From DASXTS01 sp036505275 (GTDB taxonomy: Bacteria > Actinomycetota > Actinomycetes > Mycobacteriales > Pseudonocardiaceae): a DNA stretch of 22,108 nucleotides. The translations under genes and the position numbers were made by a program. The stretch covers positions 1-22,108 of the forward strand of contig DASXTS010000064.1 in assembly GCA_036505275.1 (NCBI GenBank). The letters are read 5' to 3'. Numbering within the stretch: the first letter of the stretch is position 1; each line of letters begins with the position of its first letter. The notes under the pieces are model-generated. The model was not told the DNA's origin. It ran no database searches and saw only the letters and a program-made list of their open reading frames with translations. Of the stretch, positions 1 to 6,718 are shown one piece after another.

Positions 1-141
1 GACGGCGGCCCCAGCGGCAACCCGGTCCCGTCCACCATCGTCGACCTCACCGGCGACTCCCCGCTGGTCCTGCGCGAGGGCGCCGTCACCGCCGACCAGG
101 TCTCCGAGGTCCTCGGCATAGCGGTCCCTTTTGCGCACTAG
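1..141 (+). CDS. Sua5/YrdC threonylcarbamoyl-AMP synthase, 3' end only
   Basis: Only the last 46 codons are in the window, ending in TAG at 139-141. The residues seen (GNPVPSTIVDLT near the start, then VLREGAVT and a short tail) match the C-terminal end of the YrdC domain, where a STIVDLT segment and an LREG turn close the nucleotide and threonine pocket. The family makes L-threonylcarbamoyladenylate from threonine, bicarbonate and ATP for the t6A modification of ANN-decoding tRNAs in the cytoplasm. Context supports the call: in Streptomyces and Mycobacterium a sua5 gene lies just upstream of the WecA-type gene and the atp operon. The N-terminal part is off the window, so its start and completeness cannot be judged. 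Confidence 0.8.
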   Translation, partial: DGGPSGNPVPSTIVDLTGDSPLVLREGAVTADQVSEVLGIAVPFAH

Positions 142-184
142 TGGCACGTGCTACGGGCCTCACCTCCGCACCGGCGCCGGCCCA

Positions 185-249
185 TGATCGCCAGAACTGT
201 CGACCCCGGTTGCATCCTGCGCAACCTCCGTCGACACTTTCGGTGATCA
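185..249. repeat. 65-bp palindromic repeat, family 1, copy 1
   Basis: Begins TGATCGCCAGAACTGTCGAC and ends GTCGACACTTTCGGTGATCA. The two 20-bp ends are imperfect inverted repeats, and an inner GGTTGC/GCAACC pair extends the symmetry, so a single strand could fold into one long hairpin. It is exactly as long as the copies at 283 and 1394. It lies in the 282-bp gap between the Sua5 stop and the end of the DUF559 gene; apart from this copy and the next I see nothing else in that gap. Confidence 0.85.
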
Positions 250-282
250 CGCCGAGCCGCGGCCGGCCCCGCACCACCGTCG

Positions 283-347
283 TGATCGCCGGAACTGTCG
301 GCTCCGGTTGCGGACCGCGCAACGCCGGTCGACAGTTCTGGCGATCA
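283..347. repeat. 65-bp palindromic repeat, family 1, copy 2
   Basis: Begins TGATCGCCGGAACTGTCGGC and ends GTCGACAGTTCTGGCGATCA, with the inner GGTTGC/GCAACG partial stem. It sits 33 bp from copy 1 and 76 bp beyond the stop codon of the minus-strand nuclease gene, so it is the 3'-side repeat of that gene. Its ends are the best-matched inverted pair of the three copies (CGCCGGAACTGTCG against CGACAGTTCTGGCG, with one mismatch). Confidence 0.87.
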
Positions 348-423
348 TGGAAAGGCGGGCCGCGGTCCTCCAGCGCGACCGTGCCACCTGCGCGACCGTG
401 TCATCCAGCTGCGACGGCGCTGC

Positions 424-1296
424 TCAGGCACCGCGGGCGGCGAGCCGGGTGGCCACGGCGGCGATGTCGGAAACGACCCGTGCGGTGTCGTGCAATGCCT
501 GGGTGGCGGTGAAGCGGAGCACGGTGTAACCGGCTGCTACCAGTGTGTTCTGCCGGACGCGATCACGGTGGAACGCCTCACGGTCGCTGTGGTTGCGGTA
601 GCCGTCGACCTCGACGACGAGCCGCAAGTCGGGGTCGAGCAGATCAGCGACGAAACCGAGCACAGGTTGGTTCACCCGCAGCCCGCGCAGCCCGGCTCGC
701 CAGGCGGCACGGGCCAATACCAGCTCCGGCTGCGATGCGGCGCCCGGCACCGCGGCGACGAGCCGGTGGTAGGCATGGCGCGAGCCGCGGACGCCGAGGT
801 CAGACCAGTATCGGCCGCGAAAGTCGGGCAGCGAGAAGCGGGCAAAGAGGGCGCGGTCCACGAGCGGCGTTGCGGCGGGGCGGTCGAGTACGGCGCAGCA
901 GTCGAGCACGGCCCGCTCGGGCGGTACCACCGGAATTCCGAACAGCTCCCACCGTTGGTCGGGTTCGACGTCCCGGCGCACGAGCCGCAGCCAGTCGTGC
1001 GGGCTGCGACGCGTGCAGGTCAACGGCACTGTCAGGTGCACGACGCGCGGCTCGTCGAAGAGGCCCCACAGCCACGCGGCGGCCAGGTGGCTGACGGTGC
1101 CGCGCGGCAGCCACAGGGTCGCGGCCTGGACCAGGGTCGCGCAGTTGGCCGGACGCAACCCGTACACCTGCGGCAGCAGCCGCAACCACCGGCCGCGAGC
1201 CAGCCGGGCGCTGATTGTGCTGGCCGGGATGCCGGCCGCCAATGCCTGCCGGCGGGTGAAGACGCCACCCTGCGTGACCGCCTGCGGAGGAACCAT
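424..1296 (-). CDS. AbiEi-like N-terminus plus DUF559 (Vsr-like) nuclease
   Basis: A 290-residue protein. Residues 10-46 form a small winged-helix-like segment (VFTRRQALAAGIPASTISAR, then a WLRLLPQVYGL strand) typical of the AbiEi antitoxin N-terminal family. The C-terminal part (about 190-270) is a DUF559/Vsr-fold domain with a PD-(D/E)xK-type signature: Asp218 in FVADLL, then Glu229-Val-Asp231-Gly-Tyr, His236, and the GYTVLRFT strand. A DNA-cleaving or DNA-binding role is inferred; no substrate is visible. The ATG at 1296 is preferred because homology begins there. The frame stays open to 1446, but that extension would run through two DnaA-box-like motifs and a repeat. No convincing Shine-Dalgarno was seen. 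Such proteins are common in actinobacteria, often in several copies per genome, with unproven function. Confidence 0.75.
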   Translation of the reverse strand: MVPPQAVTQGGVFTRRQALAAGIPASTISARLARGRWLRLLPQVYGLRPANCATLVQAATLWLPRGTVSHLAAAWLWGLFDEPRVVHLTVPLTCTRRSPHDWLRLVRRDVEPDQRWELFGIPVVPPERAVLDCCAVLDRPAATPLVDRALFARFSLPDFRGRYWSDLGVRGSRHAYHRLVAAVPGAASQPELVLARAAWRAGLRGLRVNQPVLGFVADLLDPDLRLVVEVDGYRNHSDREAFHRDRVRQNTLVAAGYTVLRFTATQALHDTARVVSDIAAVATRLAARGA

Positions 1297-1346
1297 GTCG
1301 GCATGGTGCGCGACGACGGCGACAACCCGCGCCGGGGTGAACGCAG

Positions 1347-1378
1347 CCTGTGGACAACTCTCCGCACTGTGGACAACT
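1347..1378 (-). promoter_or_regulatory. Two GAGTTGTCCACAG motifs upstream of nuclease gene 1
   Basis: Read on the minus strand, TTGTCCACA occurs at 1376-1368 and again at 1357-1349, each preceded by GAG and followed by G. TTGTCCACA is the actinobacterial DnaA-box consensus. The copies are 19 bp apart and lie 53-80 bp before the proposed start, in the same orientation as the gene. The only other such motif in the window is upstream of the second nuclease gene. They may be operators for the gene's own winged-helix domain or true DnaA sites. Confidence 0.6.
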
Positions 1379-1393
1379 CCACCTGTGCGGCGA

Positions 1394-1458
1394 AGATCGC
1401 CGGAACTGTCGGCGGCGGTTACATATCCTTCAACCTGGGCCGACACTGATGGCGATCA
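1394..1458. repeat. 65-bp palindromic repeat, family 1, copy 3
   Basis: Begins AGATCGCCGGAACTGTCGGC and ends CCGACACTGATGGCGATCA. The outer arms follow the other two copies. The centre has diverged to GGTTACATATCCTTCAACC, still keeping a GGTT/AACC pair. It lies on the 5' side of the DUF559 gene, about 18 bp beyond the outer TTGTCCACA motif. Confidence 0.8.
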
Positions 1459-1509
1459 GCGGTCAGGGCGAACAGGGCGAGCGAGACGAACGGACGCGGG
1501 CTGCGGCGG

Positions 1510-1515
1510 TAGGGT
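1510..1515 (+). promoter_or_regulatory. Candidate -10 box of glyA
   Basis: TAGGGT fits the actinobacterial TAnnnT consensus. It would place transcription start near 1522, leaving a leader of about 28 nt that holds the Shine-Dalgarno but no room for a glycine riboswitch. No clear -35 element was found. Confidence 0.35.
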
Positions 1516-1549
1516 GGGACGCCGCCAAGTCGCCGGTACAGGAGAGCAT

Positions 1550-2851
1550 GTGAGCACACCGTTTTGGGGTCCCGACTTCGACGAGCTGCAGGAGACCGAC
1601 CCGGAGATTGCCGCGGTGGTGCTGGGCGAGCTGGAGCGGCTGCGAGTCGGGTTGCAGCTGATCGCCAGCGAGAACTTCACCAGCCCGGCGGTGTTGGCCG
1701 CACTCGGCTCGACGCTGTCGAACAAGTATGCCGAGGGCTACCCGGGCCGGCGGTACTACGGGGGCTGCCAGGAGGTGGACAAGGCCGAGGAGCTGGGCAA
1801 CCAGCGGGCGAAGGAGCTGTTCGAGGCCGATCACGCCAACCTGCAGCCGCACAGCGGCGCAAGCGCCAACCTGGCCGTGTACGCGGCGTTCTGCCAGCCG
1901 GGTGACACCGTGCTGGCGATGTCGCTGCCGCACGGCGGGCACCTGACGCACGGCTCGAAGGTGAGCTTCTCCGGTCGGTGGTTCAACCCCGTGCCGTACA
2001 CGGTGCGCCAGGACACCGAGCTGATCGACTACGACGAGGTGCGCGACCTGGCCGTCCAGCACCGGCCCAAGATGATCATCGCTGGCGCCACGGCGTACCC
2101 GCGGCTGATCGACTTCGCGGCCTTCCGGGAGATCGCGGACGAGGTGGGCGCGATCCTGTGGGTGGACGCGGCGCACTTCATCGGCCTGGTCGCCGGCAAG
2201 GCGATCCCGTCGCCGGTCCCCTACGCGGACGTGGTCAGCTTCACGACGCACAAGGTGCTGCGCGGCCCGCGCGGCGGCATGATCGTCTGCAGGGAGCAGC
2301 ACGCCAAGGCGATCGACAAGGCGGTGTTCCCGTTCAGCCAGGGTGGCCCGCTCATGCACTGCGTGGCAGCCAAGGCGGTGGCCCTGAAGGAGGCCGCCAG
2401 CCAGCCGTACCAGGCATACGCCGCGCAGGTGGTGTCGAACTCGGCGGCGCTGGCCAAGGGCCTCGAGGAAGAGGGGATGCGGCCGGTGTCCGGTGGCACC
2501 GACACCCACCTGTCGCTGATCGACATGCGGCCGCTCGGCGTCACCGGCGCCGACGCGGAGCTGCGCTGCGACCTCGCGAAGATCACCCTGAACAAGAACG
2601 CCATCCCGTACGACCCGCAGAAGCCGATGATCGGGTCAGGGATCCGGGTGGGCTCGCCCGCGGTGACCACGCAGGGCATGACCGAGGGGGACATGGCCGA
2701 GATCGCGAGGCTGATCGGCCGCGCGGTGCGCGTCGAGCCGGGCACCGAGACCGGCGACAAGGAACTCGCCGACGTTGCCGCCGCGGTCACCGAGCTGGTC
2801 GCCGCTCGGCCGGCGTATCCGCGGCCCGACAGACGACCGGTCCAAGCGTAG
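1550..2851 (+). CDS. glyA: Serine hydroxymethyltransferase
   Basis: A 433-residue PLP enzyme that interconverts serine and glycine with tetrahydrofolate, feeding one-carbon metabolism in the cytoplasm. Recognisable blocks are LIASENFTSPAVLAALGS near the N-terminus, NKYAEGYPGRRYYGGC (tetrahydrofolate/PLP site), VDAAHFIGLVAG, and TTHKVLRGPRGG with the Schiff-base Lys235. The GTG at 1550 is chosen because GGAGAG at 1541-1546 is well spaced and homology begins right after it; the frame is open further upstream without coding character. The usual HP or YP before the VVxxTTHK block is IP here, which I take as a subgroup feature rather than damage. The next gene starts 5 bp after the stop, so the two are probably cotranscribed, as in Streptomyces. 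Confidence 0.93.
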   Translation: MSTPFWGPDFDELQETDPEIAAVVLGELERLRVGLQLIASENFTSPAVLAALGSTLSNKYAEGYPGRRYYGGCQEVDKAEELGNQRAKELFEADHANLQPHSGASANLAVYAAFCQPGDTVLAMSLPHGGHLTHGSKVSFSGRWFNPVPYTVRQDTELIDYDEVRDLAVQHRPKMIIAGATAYPRLIDFAAFREIADEVGAILWVDAAHFIGLVAGKAIPSPVPYADVVSFTTHKVLRGPRGGMIVCREQHAKAIDKAVFPFSQGGPLMHCVAAKAVALKEAASQPYQAYAAQVVSNSAALAKGLEEEGMRPVSGGTDTHLSLIDMRPLGVTGADAELRCDLAKITLNKNAIPYDPQKPMIGSGIRVGSPAVTTQGMTEGDMAEIARLIGRAVRVEPGTETGDKELADVAAAVTELVAARPAYPRPDRRPVQA

Positions 2852-2856
2852 GGGCC

Positions 2857-4017
2857 GTGTCCGCGCCCGCACCCGCGCTCGACCTGGACATCGTCCCGGT
2901 GCGGGAGTACCTGCTGGTGGGGCTGACCACCGCGGCGGTGACATTCCTGCTCACCGGGCTCGTGCGGTTACTCGCCATCCGCACCGGCGCGGTCGCCACC
3001 CCGCGCGAGCGCGACGTGCACCTCACCCCGATCCCGCGGCTCGGCGGCGTGGCGATGTACGGCGGCGTGATCGCCGGCATGGCGCTGGCCAACCACCTGC
3101 CGGTGCTGCGCAGCGCGTTCACCTCGCTGGACGCCGTCGCGGTGCTGCTGGCCGGCGGCCTGATCGTGCTGGTCGGCGCCCTGGACGACCGCTTCGACCT
3201 GGACGCTGTGACCAAGCTTGCCGGCCAGGTGACCGCCGCCGGGGTGCTGGTGCTCTTCGGGGTGCAATGGTTCCTGTTCTGGATGCCATGGGGCGGCGGC
3301 GACGGGACGGACGGCGGGATGGGCTCGGTGCTGGTGCTCGGCCAGGACCAGGCCGTGCTGATCACCGTGCTGATGACCGTGGTGCTGGTCAACGCGATGA
3401 ACTTCGTCGACGGGCTGGACGGCCTTGCCGCCGGCATCGGGCTGATCGCCGCGGCGTCCATCGGGGCGTTCTCGCTCGGCCAGCTCAAGGCGCAAGGCTC
3501 GGTCGAGGCCTATCCGCCGGTGCTCATCGCCGCGACCCTGGCCGGCGCGTGCCTTGGCTTCCTGCCGCACAACTTCCAGCCGGCGCGGATCTTCATGGGC
3601 GACTCCGGGTCCATGCTGATCGGCCTCATGCTGGCCGCGGCGAGCACCAGCGCCAGCGGCCGGATCAACCCGACGGCCTACGGCGCCACCGACGCGCTGG
3701 CGCTGCTCTCGCCGTTGCTGGTGGTCGCCGCGGTGCTGTTCGTGCCACTGCTGGACTTCGTGCTCGCCGTGCTGCGCCGCACCAGGGCCGGCCAGCACCC
3801 GTTCCACGCCGACAAGATGCACCTGCACCACCGGCTGCTGGAGATCGGCCACTCGCAGCGCAGGGCGGTCCTGTTGATCTACCTGTGGGCCGGGGTGCTG
3901 GCCTTCGGCGCGGTGGCGCTCACCGTGCTCGACGCCATGGTGGTCGCCTGGAGCGTCGGCGTCGGCCTGCTCGTTGCGCTGCTCGCCTCCGCCATCCCTC
4001 GCCTGCACGCCCGGTAA
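2857..4017 (+). CDS. wecA: WecA/Rfe-type undecaprenyl (decaprenyl)-phosphate GlcNAc-1-P transferase
   Basis: A 386-residue polytopic membrane protein of the MraY/WecA superfamily, which moves a sugar-1-phosphate from a UDP-sugar to a polyprenyl phosphate on the inner membrane face. Diagnostic motifs are intact: Asp110-Asp111-Arg after LVGAL (Mg2+ site), NFVDGLDGLA at 182-191, GDSGS at 248-252, and HADKMHLHHRLL at 317-328, the His-rich cytosolic loop that separates WecA from MraY. About ten hydrophobic segments flank these loops. The GTG start lies 5 bp after the glyA stop with no strong Shine-Dalgarno, suggesting coupling. In mycobacteria the gene in this position (rfe, Rv1302) starts the arabinogalactan linker; the acceptor lipid and polymer here are not visible from sequence. 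Confidence 0.88.
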   Translation: MSAPAPALDLDIVPVREYLLVGLTTAAVTFLLTGLVRLLAIRTGAVATPRERDVHLTPIPRLGGVAMYGGVIAGMALANHLPVLRSAFTSLDAVAVLLAGGLIVLVGALDDRFDLDAVTKLAGQVTAAGVLVLFGVQWFLFWMPWGGGDGTDGGMGSVLVLGQDQAVLITVLMTVVLVNAMNFVDGLDGLAAGIGLIAAASIGAFSLGQLKAQGSVEAYPPVLIAATLAGACLGFLPHNFQPARIFMGDSGSMLIGLMLAAASTSASGRINPTAYGATDALALLSPLLVVAAVLFVPLLDFVLAVLRRTRAGQHPFHADKMHLHHRLLEIGHSQRRAVLLIYLWAGVLAFGAVALTVLDAMVVAWSVGVGLLVALLASAIPRLHAR

Positions 4018-4109
4018 TTCTCGCGGAGGCCGACGGTGATCGTCACCGATCGGCAGAATCCCAGGTAGAAGGCCTCAGGGCGGTGTCGGAACACGGGCTC
4101 CCGCTGTGA

Positions 4110-4115
4110 TAGCGT
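4110..4115 (+). promoter_or_regulatory. Candidate -10 box for the atp operon
   Basis: TAGCGT fits TAnnnT and lies about 95 bp downstream of the WecA stop, at the head of a leader of roughly 140 nt. GTCGGA at 4085-4090 is a weak -35 candidate with a 19-bp spacer. Assignment rests on position only. Confidence 0.3.
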
Positions 4116-4126
4116 TCGGGCCGTCG

Positions 4127-4154
4127 CCACCCGAAGTGGGTAACGCAAGCCCAC
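4127..4154 (+). promoter_or_regulatory. Two mutually exclusive hairpins in the atp leader
   Basis: CCAC (4127-4130) can pair with GTGG (4136-4139) around a CCGAA loop. The same GTGGG (4136-4140) can pair instead with CCCAC (4150-4154) around a 9-nt loop. Sharing one arm makes the two folds alternatives, as in attenuator leaders. The stems are only 4-5 bp, so this may be chance. Confidence 0.25.
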
Positions 4155-4210
4155 CGACGGCGTTCCCCTCGATTGTCCCGCCCGCCGCCGATGGACTAGG
4201 AGGAGTGCCC

Positions 4211-4249
4211 ATGAGCGATGATGCCGGGCTCGCATCGCGGGCCGACTGA
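4211..4249 (+). CDS. 12-codon upstream reading frame (possible leader peptide)
   Basis: Reads MSDDAGLASRAD and stops at TGA. It is preceded by one of the strongest Shine-Dalgarno sequences in the window (AGGAGGAG, 4198-4205, 5 nt before the ATG). Its stop is 12 nt before the GTG of the AtpZ-like gene, which itself has only a weak ribosome site, so translational coupling is plausible. Alternatively it is a remnant of a longer N-terminus of the next gene in another frame. No peptide family was recognised. Confidence 0.4.
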   Translation: MSDDAGLASRAD

Positions 4250-4261
4250 GGCGGGTGCTCG

Positions 4262-4471
4262 GTGAGCCAGCCCGATGGCCCCGACCTTTCCACTCTGCTG
4301 GGCCTGGGTGCCACGATAGCGGCGGTCCTGTTGGTCGGGTTGGGTCTCGGGTGGCTCCTCGACGAGGTGCTCGATAGCCTTCCACTCTTTGTTCTGATCG
4401 GTTTGGCGTTGGGTGTGGTCGGCGCCAGTGGATACGTCTACGCCCAGTTCAAGAAGTTCATGAAGGACTAG
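4262..4471 (+). CDS. AtpZ/AtpI-like small membrane protein, first gene of atp operon
   Basis: A 69-residue protein with two hydrophobic helices (about 12-34 and 40-62) and a basic end (QFKKFMKD). A Gly-rich GLGLGWLLDEVL turn links the helices. This matches the AtpZ-like family (putative F0F1-ATPase assembly or Mg2+/Ca2+ protein) often found at the head of actinobacterial atp operons. The start is GTG at 4262, 12 nt after the stop of the small upstream frame, with a poor Shine-Dalgarno. The next gene begins 21 nt downstream. Its exact role is not settled even in studied species; a part in Fo assembly or Mg2+ supply is inferred from the family. Confidence 0.7.
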   Translation: MSQPDGPDLSTLLGLGATIAAVLLVGLGLGWLLDEVLDSLPLFVLIGLALGVVGASGYVYAQFKKFMKD

Positions 4472-4492
4472 CCGGCAGGTGAGAGGTCACGC

Positions 4493-4903
4493 GTGAGTTC
4501 GGAAGTCATCAGCTCGATCAGCACCGCCGCTGACCTGCGGAAGGTGACTATCATCGCGGCCGGCCTCGGCGTGGTCGGCGGCATCGCGACCAGCCTGCTG
4601 GGCTACCCGTTGATGGCGTTGTTCCTGGTGATCGGGCTGAGCCTGGGGTTGGTCAACGCGCTGTTGCTACGGCGCTCGGCCGCACAGTTCGCCTCCGGCG
4701 ACGGCGCCGGCAAGGGCCGGTTCGCGCTCGGCTCGCTCGGCCGGCTCGGGTTGATCACCGTGGTGGCGCTGGCGTTCGGGGTGCTGGTGCAGCCGGACGG
4801 GCTCGGCGTCTTCATCGGACTGGCGGTCTTCCAAATGCTGATGGTGGGCGCCGCGCTGGTGCCGCTGCTGAAGGACCTTCGTCAGGCAGGATCTGAGAAA
4901 TGA
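4493..4903 (+). CDS. atpI: ATP synthase protein I
   Basis: A 136-residue protein with four hydrophobic stretches (about 18-36, 38-58, 80-97 and 103-126). It fits the AtpI (ATP synthase I) family, small Fo-associated proteins thought to help assemble the c-ring. The start is GTG at 4493 with GAGAGG about 7-10 nt upstream. The TGA overlaps the ATG of atpB in an ATGA arrangement, indicating translational coupling. Position directly before atpB is the normal actinobacterial place. Sequence conservation in this family is low, so the call leans on context and topology. Confidence 0.75.
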   Translation: MSSEVISSISTAADLRKVTIIAAGLGVVGGIATSLLGYPLMALFLVIGLSLGLVNALLLRRSAAQFASGDGAGKGRFALGSLGRLGLITVVALAFGVLVQPDGLGVFIGLAVFQMLMVGAALVPLLKDLRQAGSEK

Positions 4904-5631
4904 GCATCCACGTACTCGCGGCCGAAGGCGCGGTCGAGGTTGGTGTCCACCCCCAATGGCACATCCTCGGCCTCACGGTGAACGCCGACACGGTGATCTC
5001 GTCTCTGATCGCGGCCGGGATCCTGCTCGGCGTCGGCCTCTACCTGGCCGCCCGGGCGACAGCCGGCGTGCCGAGCGGGCTGCAACTGACGTTCGAGACG
5101 GTCACCGAGCAGATCGAGGAACAGGTCGAGGACCAGATCGGCATCAGGACCGCGCCGTTCGTGGTGCCGCTGGCCATAACGCTGTTCTTTTTCATCCTCA
5201 TCGCGAACCTGCTCTCGCTAGTGCCGCATGCGTTCGAGGAGTACGTCCGGCCGCCCACGTCGGATGTCAATCTGACGTTCGCGCTGGCCTTCTTCGTGAT
5301 CATCGTGGTGCACCTGACCGGGATCAGGGTGCGGGGGGCCCGGAAATACTTCGCGCATTTCGCGCAGCCGTACAAGTTCCTGGTGCCGCTCGAGGTCATC
5401 ACCGAAGTCGTCAAGCCGTTCACACTGGCCCTGCGGTTGTTCGGCAACATCCTCTCCGGCGGCGTGATGGTCGCCGTGATCGCTCTGATGCCGGCCTGGA
5501 TCGAATGGCTGCCGACCTCGCTGTGGAAGCTTTTCGACCTGTTCGTCGCCGTGTTGCAGGCCTTCATCTTCGCGCTGCTGACCATCATCTATTTCGGCTT
5601 CGCCGTCGGTAGCGGCGACGAAGCGCACTGA
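4900..5631 (+). CDS. atpB: ATP synthase Fo subunit a
   Basis: A 243-residue proton-channel subunit of the membrane Fo sector. The essential helix reads KPFTLALRLFGNILSG, with the half-channel arginine at Arg179 in LRLFGN. Upstream are PFVVPLAITLFFFILIANLL and a long aliphatic helix at 126-141, and the protein ends in a hydrophobic hairpin (LFDLFVAVLQAFIFALLTII). The first 25 residues are a periplasmic lead with HPQWHI. The ATG overlaps the atpI stop by 4 bp. Length and motifs are ordinary for actinobacteria. Confidence 0.95.
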   Translation: MSIHVLAAEGAVEVGVHPQWHILGLTVNADTVISSLIAAGILLGVGLYLAARATAGVPSGLQLTFETVTEQIEEQVEDQIGIRTAPFVVPLAITLFFFILIANLLSLVPHAFEEYVRPPTSDVNLTFALAFFVIIVVHLTGIRVRGARKYFAHFAQPYKFLVPLEVITEVVKPFTLALRLFGNILSGGVMVAVIALMPAWIEWLPTSLWKLFDLFVAVLQAFIFALLTIIYFGFAVGSGDEAH

Positions 5632-5663
5632 TTCCGCGTTGGGTTCACCACAAGAGGAGAGAA

Positions 5664-5948
5664 ATGGCTCTCAATGAGATCGTCCTGGCCGCCCAGGAGG
5701 TAACGGGCGCCGACGCCACCATCAAGGCCGGCGCGTTCATCGGCGGCGGTCTGGCGCTGGCCGGCGGTGCCGTAGGCGCGGCCATCGGTGACGGCCTTGC
5801 CGGTGCGCAGACCATCGCCGGTGTGGCCCGCCAGCCGGAGGCCCGCGGGCGGCTGTTCACGATCTTCCTGCTCACCGTCGGTCTCTGCGAGGCGATGTAC
5901 TTCATCAACCTCGCGTTCATGGCGTTGTTTGTGTTCACCCAGTCCTGA
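5664..5948 (+). CDS. atpE: ATP synthase Fo subunit c
   Basis: A 94-residue proteolipid forming the rotor ring. Helix 1 is Gly/Ala-rich (GGGLALAGGAVGAAIGDGLA). The polar loop has Arg56-Gln57-Pro58. Helix 2 carries the ion-binding carboxylate at Glu76 within GLCEAMYFINLAFMALFVF, very close to the mycobacterial segment that binds bedaquiline. The N-terminus is somewhat longer than usual (MALNEIVLAAQEVTGAD). A good Shine-Dalgarno (GAGGAGA, 5654-5660) precedes the ATG, in keeping with the need for many copies per complex. It follows atpB after 32 bp. Confidence 0.95.
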   Translation: MALNEIVLAAQEVTGADATIKAGAFIGGGLALAGGAVGAAIGDGLAGAQTIAGVARQPEARGRLFTIFLLTVGLCEAMYFINLAFMALFVFTQS

Positions 5949-5963
5949 CTGATTGGACCGGAT

Positions 5964-6713
5964 ATGACCGAGCGCGTGCTGGCGGCGCAAGAGGGCGGGA
6001 GCAACTTCCTGGTTCCCAACGGCACCTTCATCGTCGAGCTGGTGATCTTCCTGATCATCCTCGGCGTGTTCTGGCGATACGTGGTGCCGCCGGTGAGGAA
6101 GGCCATGGCCAATCGCCAGGAGATGATCCGGCGGCAGATCGAGGAGAGCCGCAAGGCCCACGAGCGCCTCGAGCAGGCCGACGCGAAGTACCGCGAGGTG
6201 CTCGGCGAGGCCCGCACCGAGGCGGCCAAGATCCGCGACGAGGCCCGCGCCGAGGCCGGCAAGATCAAGGCCGAGCTGCGCGAGCAGGCCGACCGGGAGG
6301 TCGTCCAGATCCGCCAACGCGGTGAGGAGCAGCTCGCTACCCAGCGCGAGCAGGTGCTGCGGCAGCTCAGGGCCGAGATCGGCGATCTCGCCGTCGTGCT
6401 GGCCAGCCGGATCGTCGGCGAGTCGATGGCCGAAGAGGCGCGCCGCCGCGGCACGGTCGACCGGTTCATCCAGGAGCTGGACGCCATGCCGGCCAAGGCC
6501 GGCGCTGGCACCGGCGCTGACACCGGCGCTGAGACGAGCGCTGACACCGGCGCTGAGCCGGCGGCGCCCACCGGCGCCCGGTCCGGCCGAGGCTCCGGCG
6601 CCGGCCGAGGCTCCGGCGCCGGCCCAGGCGCCGGCTCCGGTCCGGACTCCGGCTCCGGTCCAGGCTCCGGGTCCGGGTCGGGGTCCGGGTCCGACTCCGG
6701 CAGGCGGAGGTAG
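5964..6713 (+). CDS. atpF: ATP synthase Fo subunit b with long low-complexity tail
   Basis: A 249-residue stator subunit. Residues 19-40 are the membrane helix (FIVELVIFLIILGVFWRYVV), followed by the charged coiled coil to about 135 that reaches the delta subunit, then a conserved-looking end (EIGDLAVVLASRIVGESM at 138-155 and VDRFIQELDAM). From about residue 177 the protein continues for some 72 residues of almost pure Gly/Ala/Ser/Thr/Asp/Pro/Arg, ending SGRRR. Actinobacterial b subunits usually end near 170-185 residues, so this tail is an oddity. The gene is separate from atpH, unlike the b-delta fusion of mycobacteria. No strong Shine-Dalgarno; the start is 15 bp after the atpE stop. Confidence 0.92.
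   Translation: MTERVLAAQEGGSNFLVPNGTFIVELVIFLIILGVFWRYVVPPVRKAMANRQEMIRRQIEESRKAHERLEQADAKYREVLGEARTEAAKIRDEARAEAGKIKAELREQADREVVQIRQRGEEQLATQREQVLRQLRAEIGDLAVVLASRIVGESMAEEARRRGTVDRFIQELDAMPAKAGAGTGADTGAETSADTGAEPAAPTGARSGRGSGAGRGSGAGPGAGSGPDSGSGPGSGSGSGSGSDSGRRR
6492..6710 (+). repeat. In-frame low-complexity repeats in the 3' end of atpF
   Basis: The first half repeats a 12-bp unit close to ACCGGCGCTGAC, giving TGAD/TGAE peptides. The second half is runs of 6-bp units such as GGCTCC and GGGTCC, giving SG/PG repeats. All units are multiples of three, so the frame is kept. The block reads as slippage-grown sequence added to an otherwise normal atpF. Confidence 0.85.
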
Positions 6714-6718
6714 GCCTG

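Larger units (their letters stand above)
283..1458 (-). mobile_element. Candidate repeat-bounded nuclease cassette 1
   Basis: This is an inference from layout. A DUF559 nuclease gene is enclosed by repeat copy 2 on its 3' side and copy 3 on its 5' side, over 1,176 bp, with a spare copy just outside at 185-249. The unit sits between a sua5 end and glyA, two genes that belong to a conserved housekeeping neighbourhood. No transposase and no target-site duplication were found, so mobility is unproven. The near-equal size and matching layout of the cassette at 13092-14253 is the main argument. Confidence 0.35.

Noticed and set aside
1347..1378. Replication origin from clustered DnaA boxes
   Set aside because: Only two boxes, no AT-rich unwinding region, and no dnaA, dnaN or rpmH nearby. 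A third box occurs before a paralogue 12 kb away, so a gene-linked role is more likely.
1297..1446. 50-residue N-terminal extension of nuclease gene 1
   Set aside because: It would run through repeat copy 3 and both TTGTCCACA motifs. Family similarity starts at the ATG at 1296.
185..1458. CRISPR array
   Set aside because: Repeats are few, palindromic over their whole length, unevenly spaced (33 bp, then about 1 kb) and have no cas genes.
1459..1549. Glycine riboswitch before glyA
   Set aside because: The likely leader is about 28 nt and no aptamer-like conserved core is seen.
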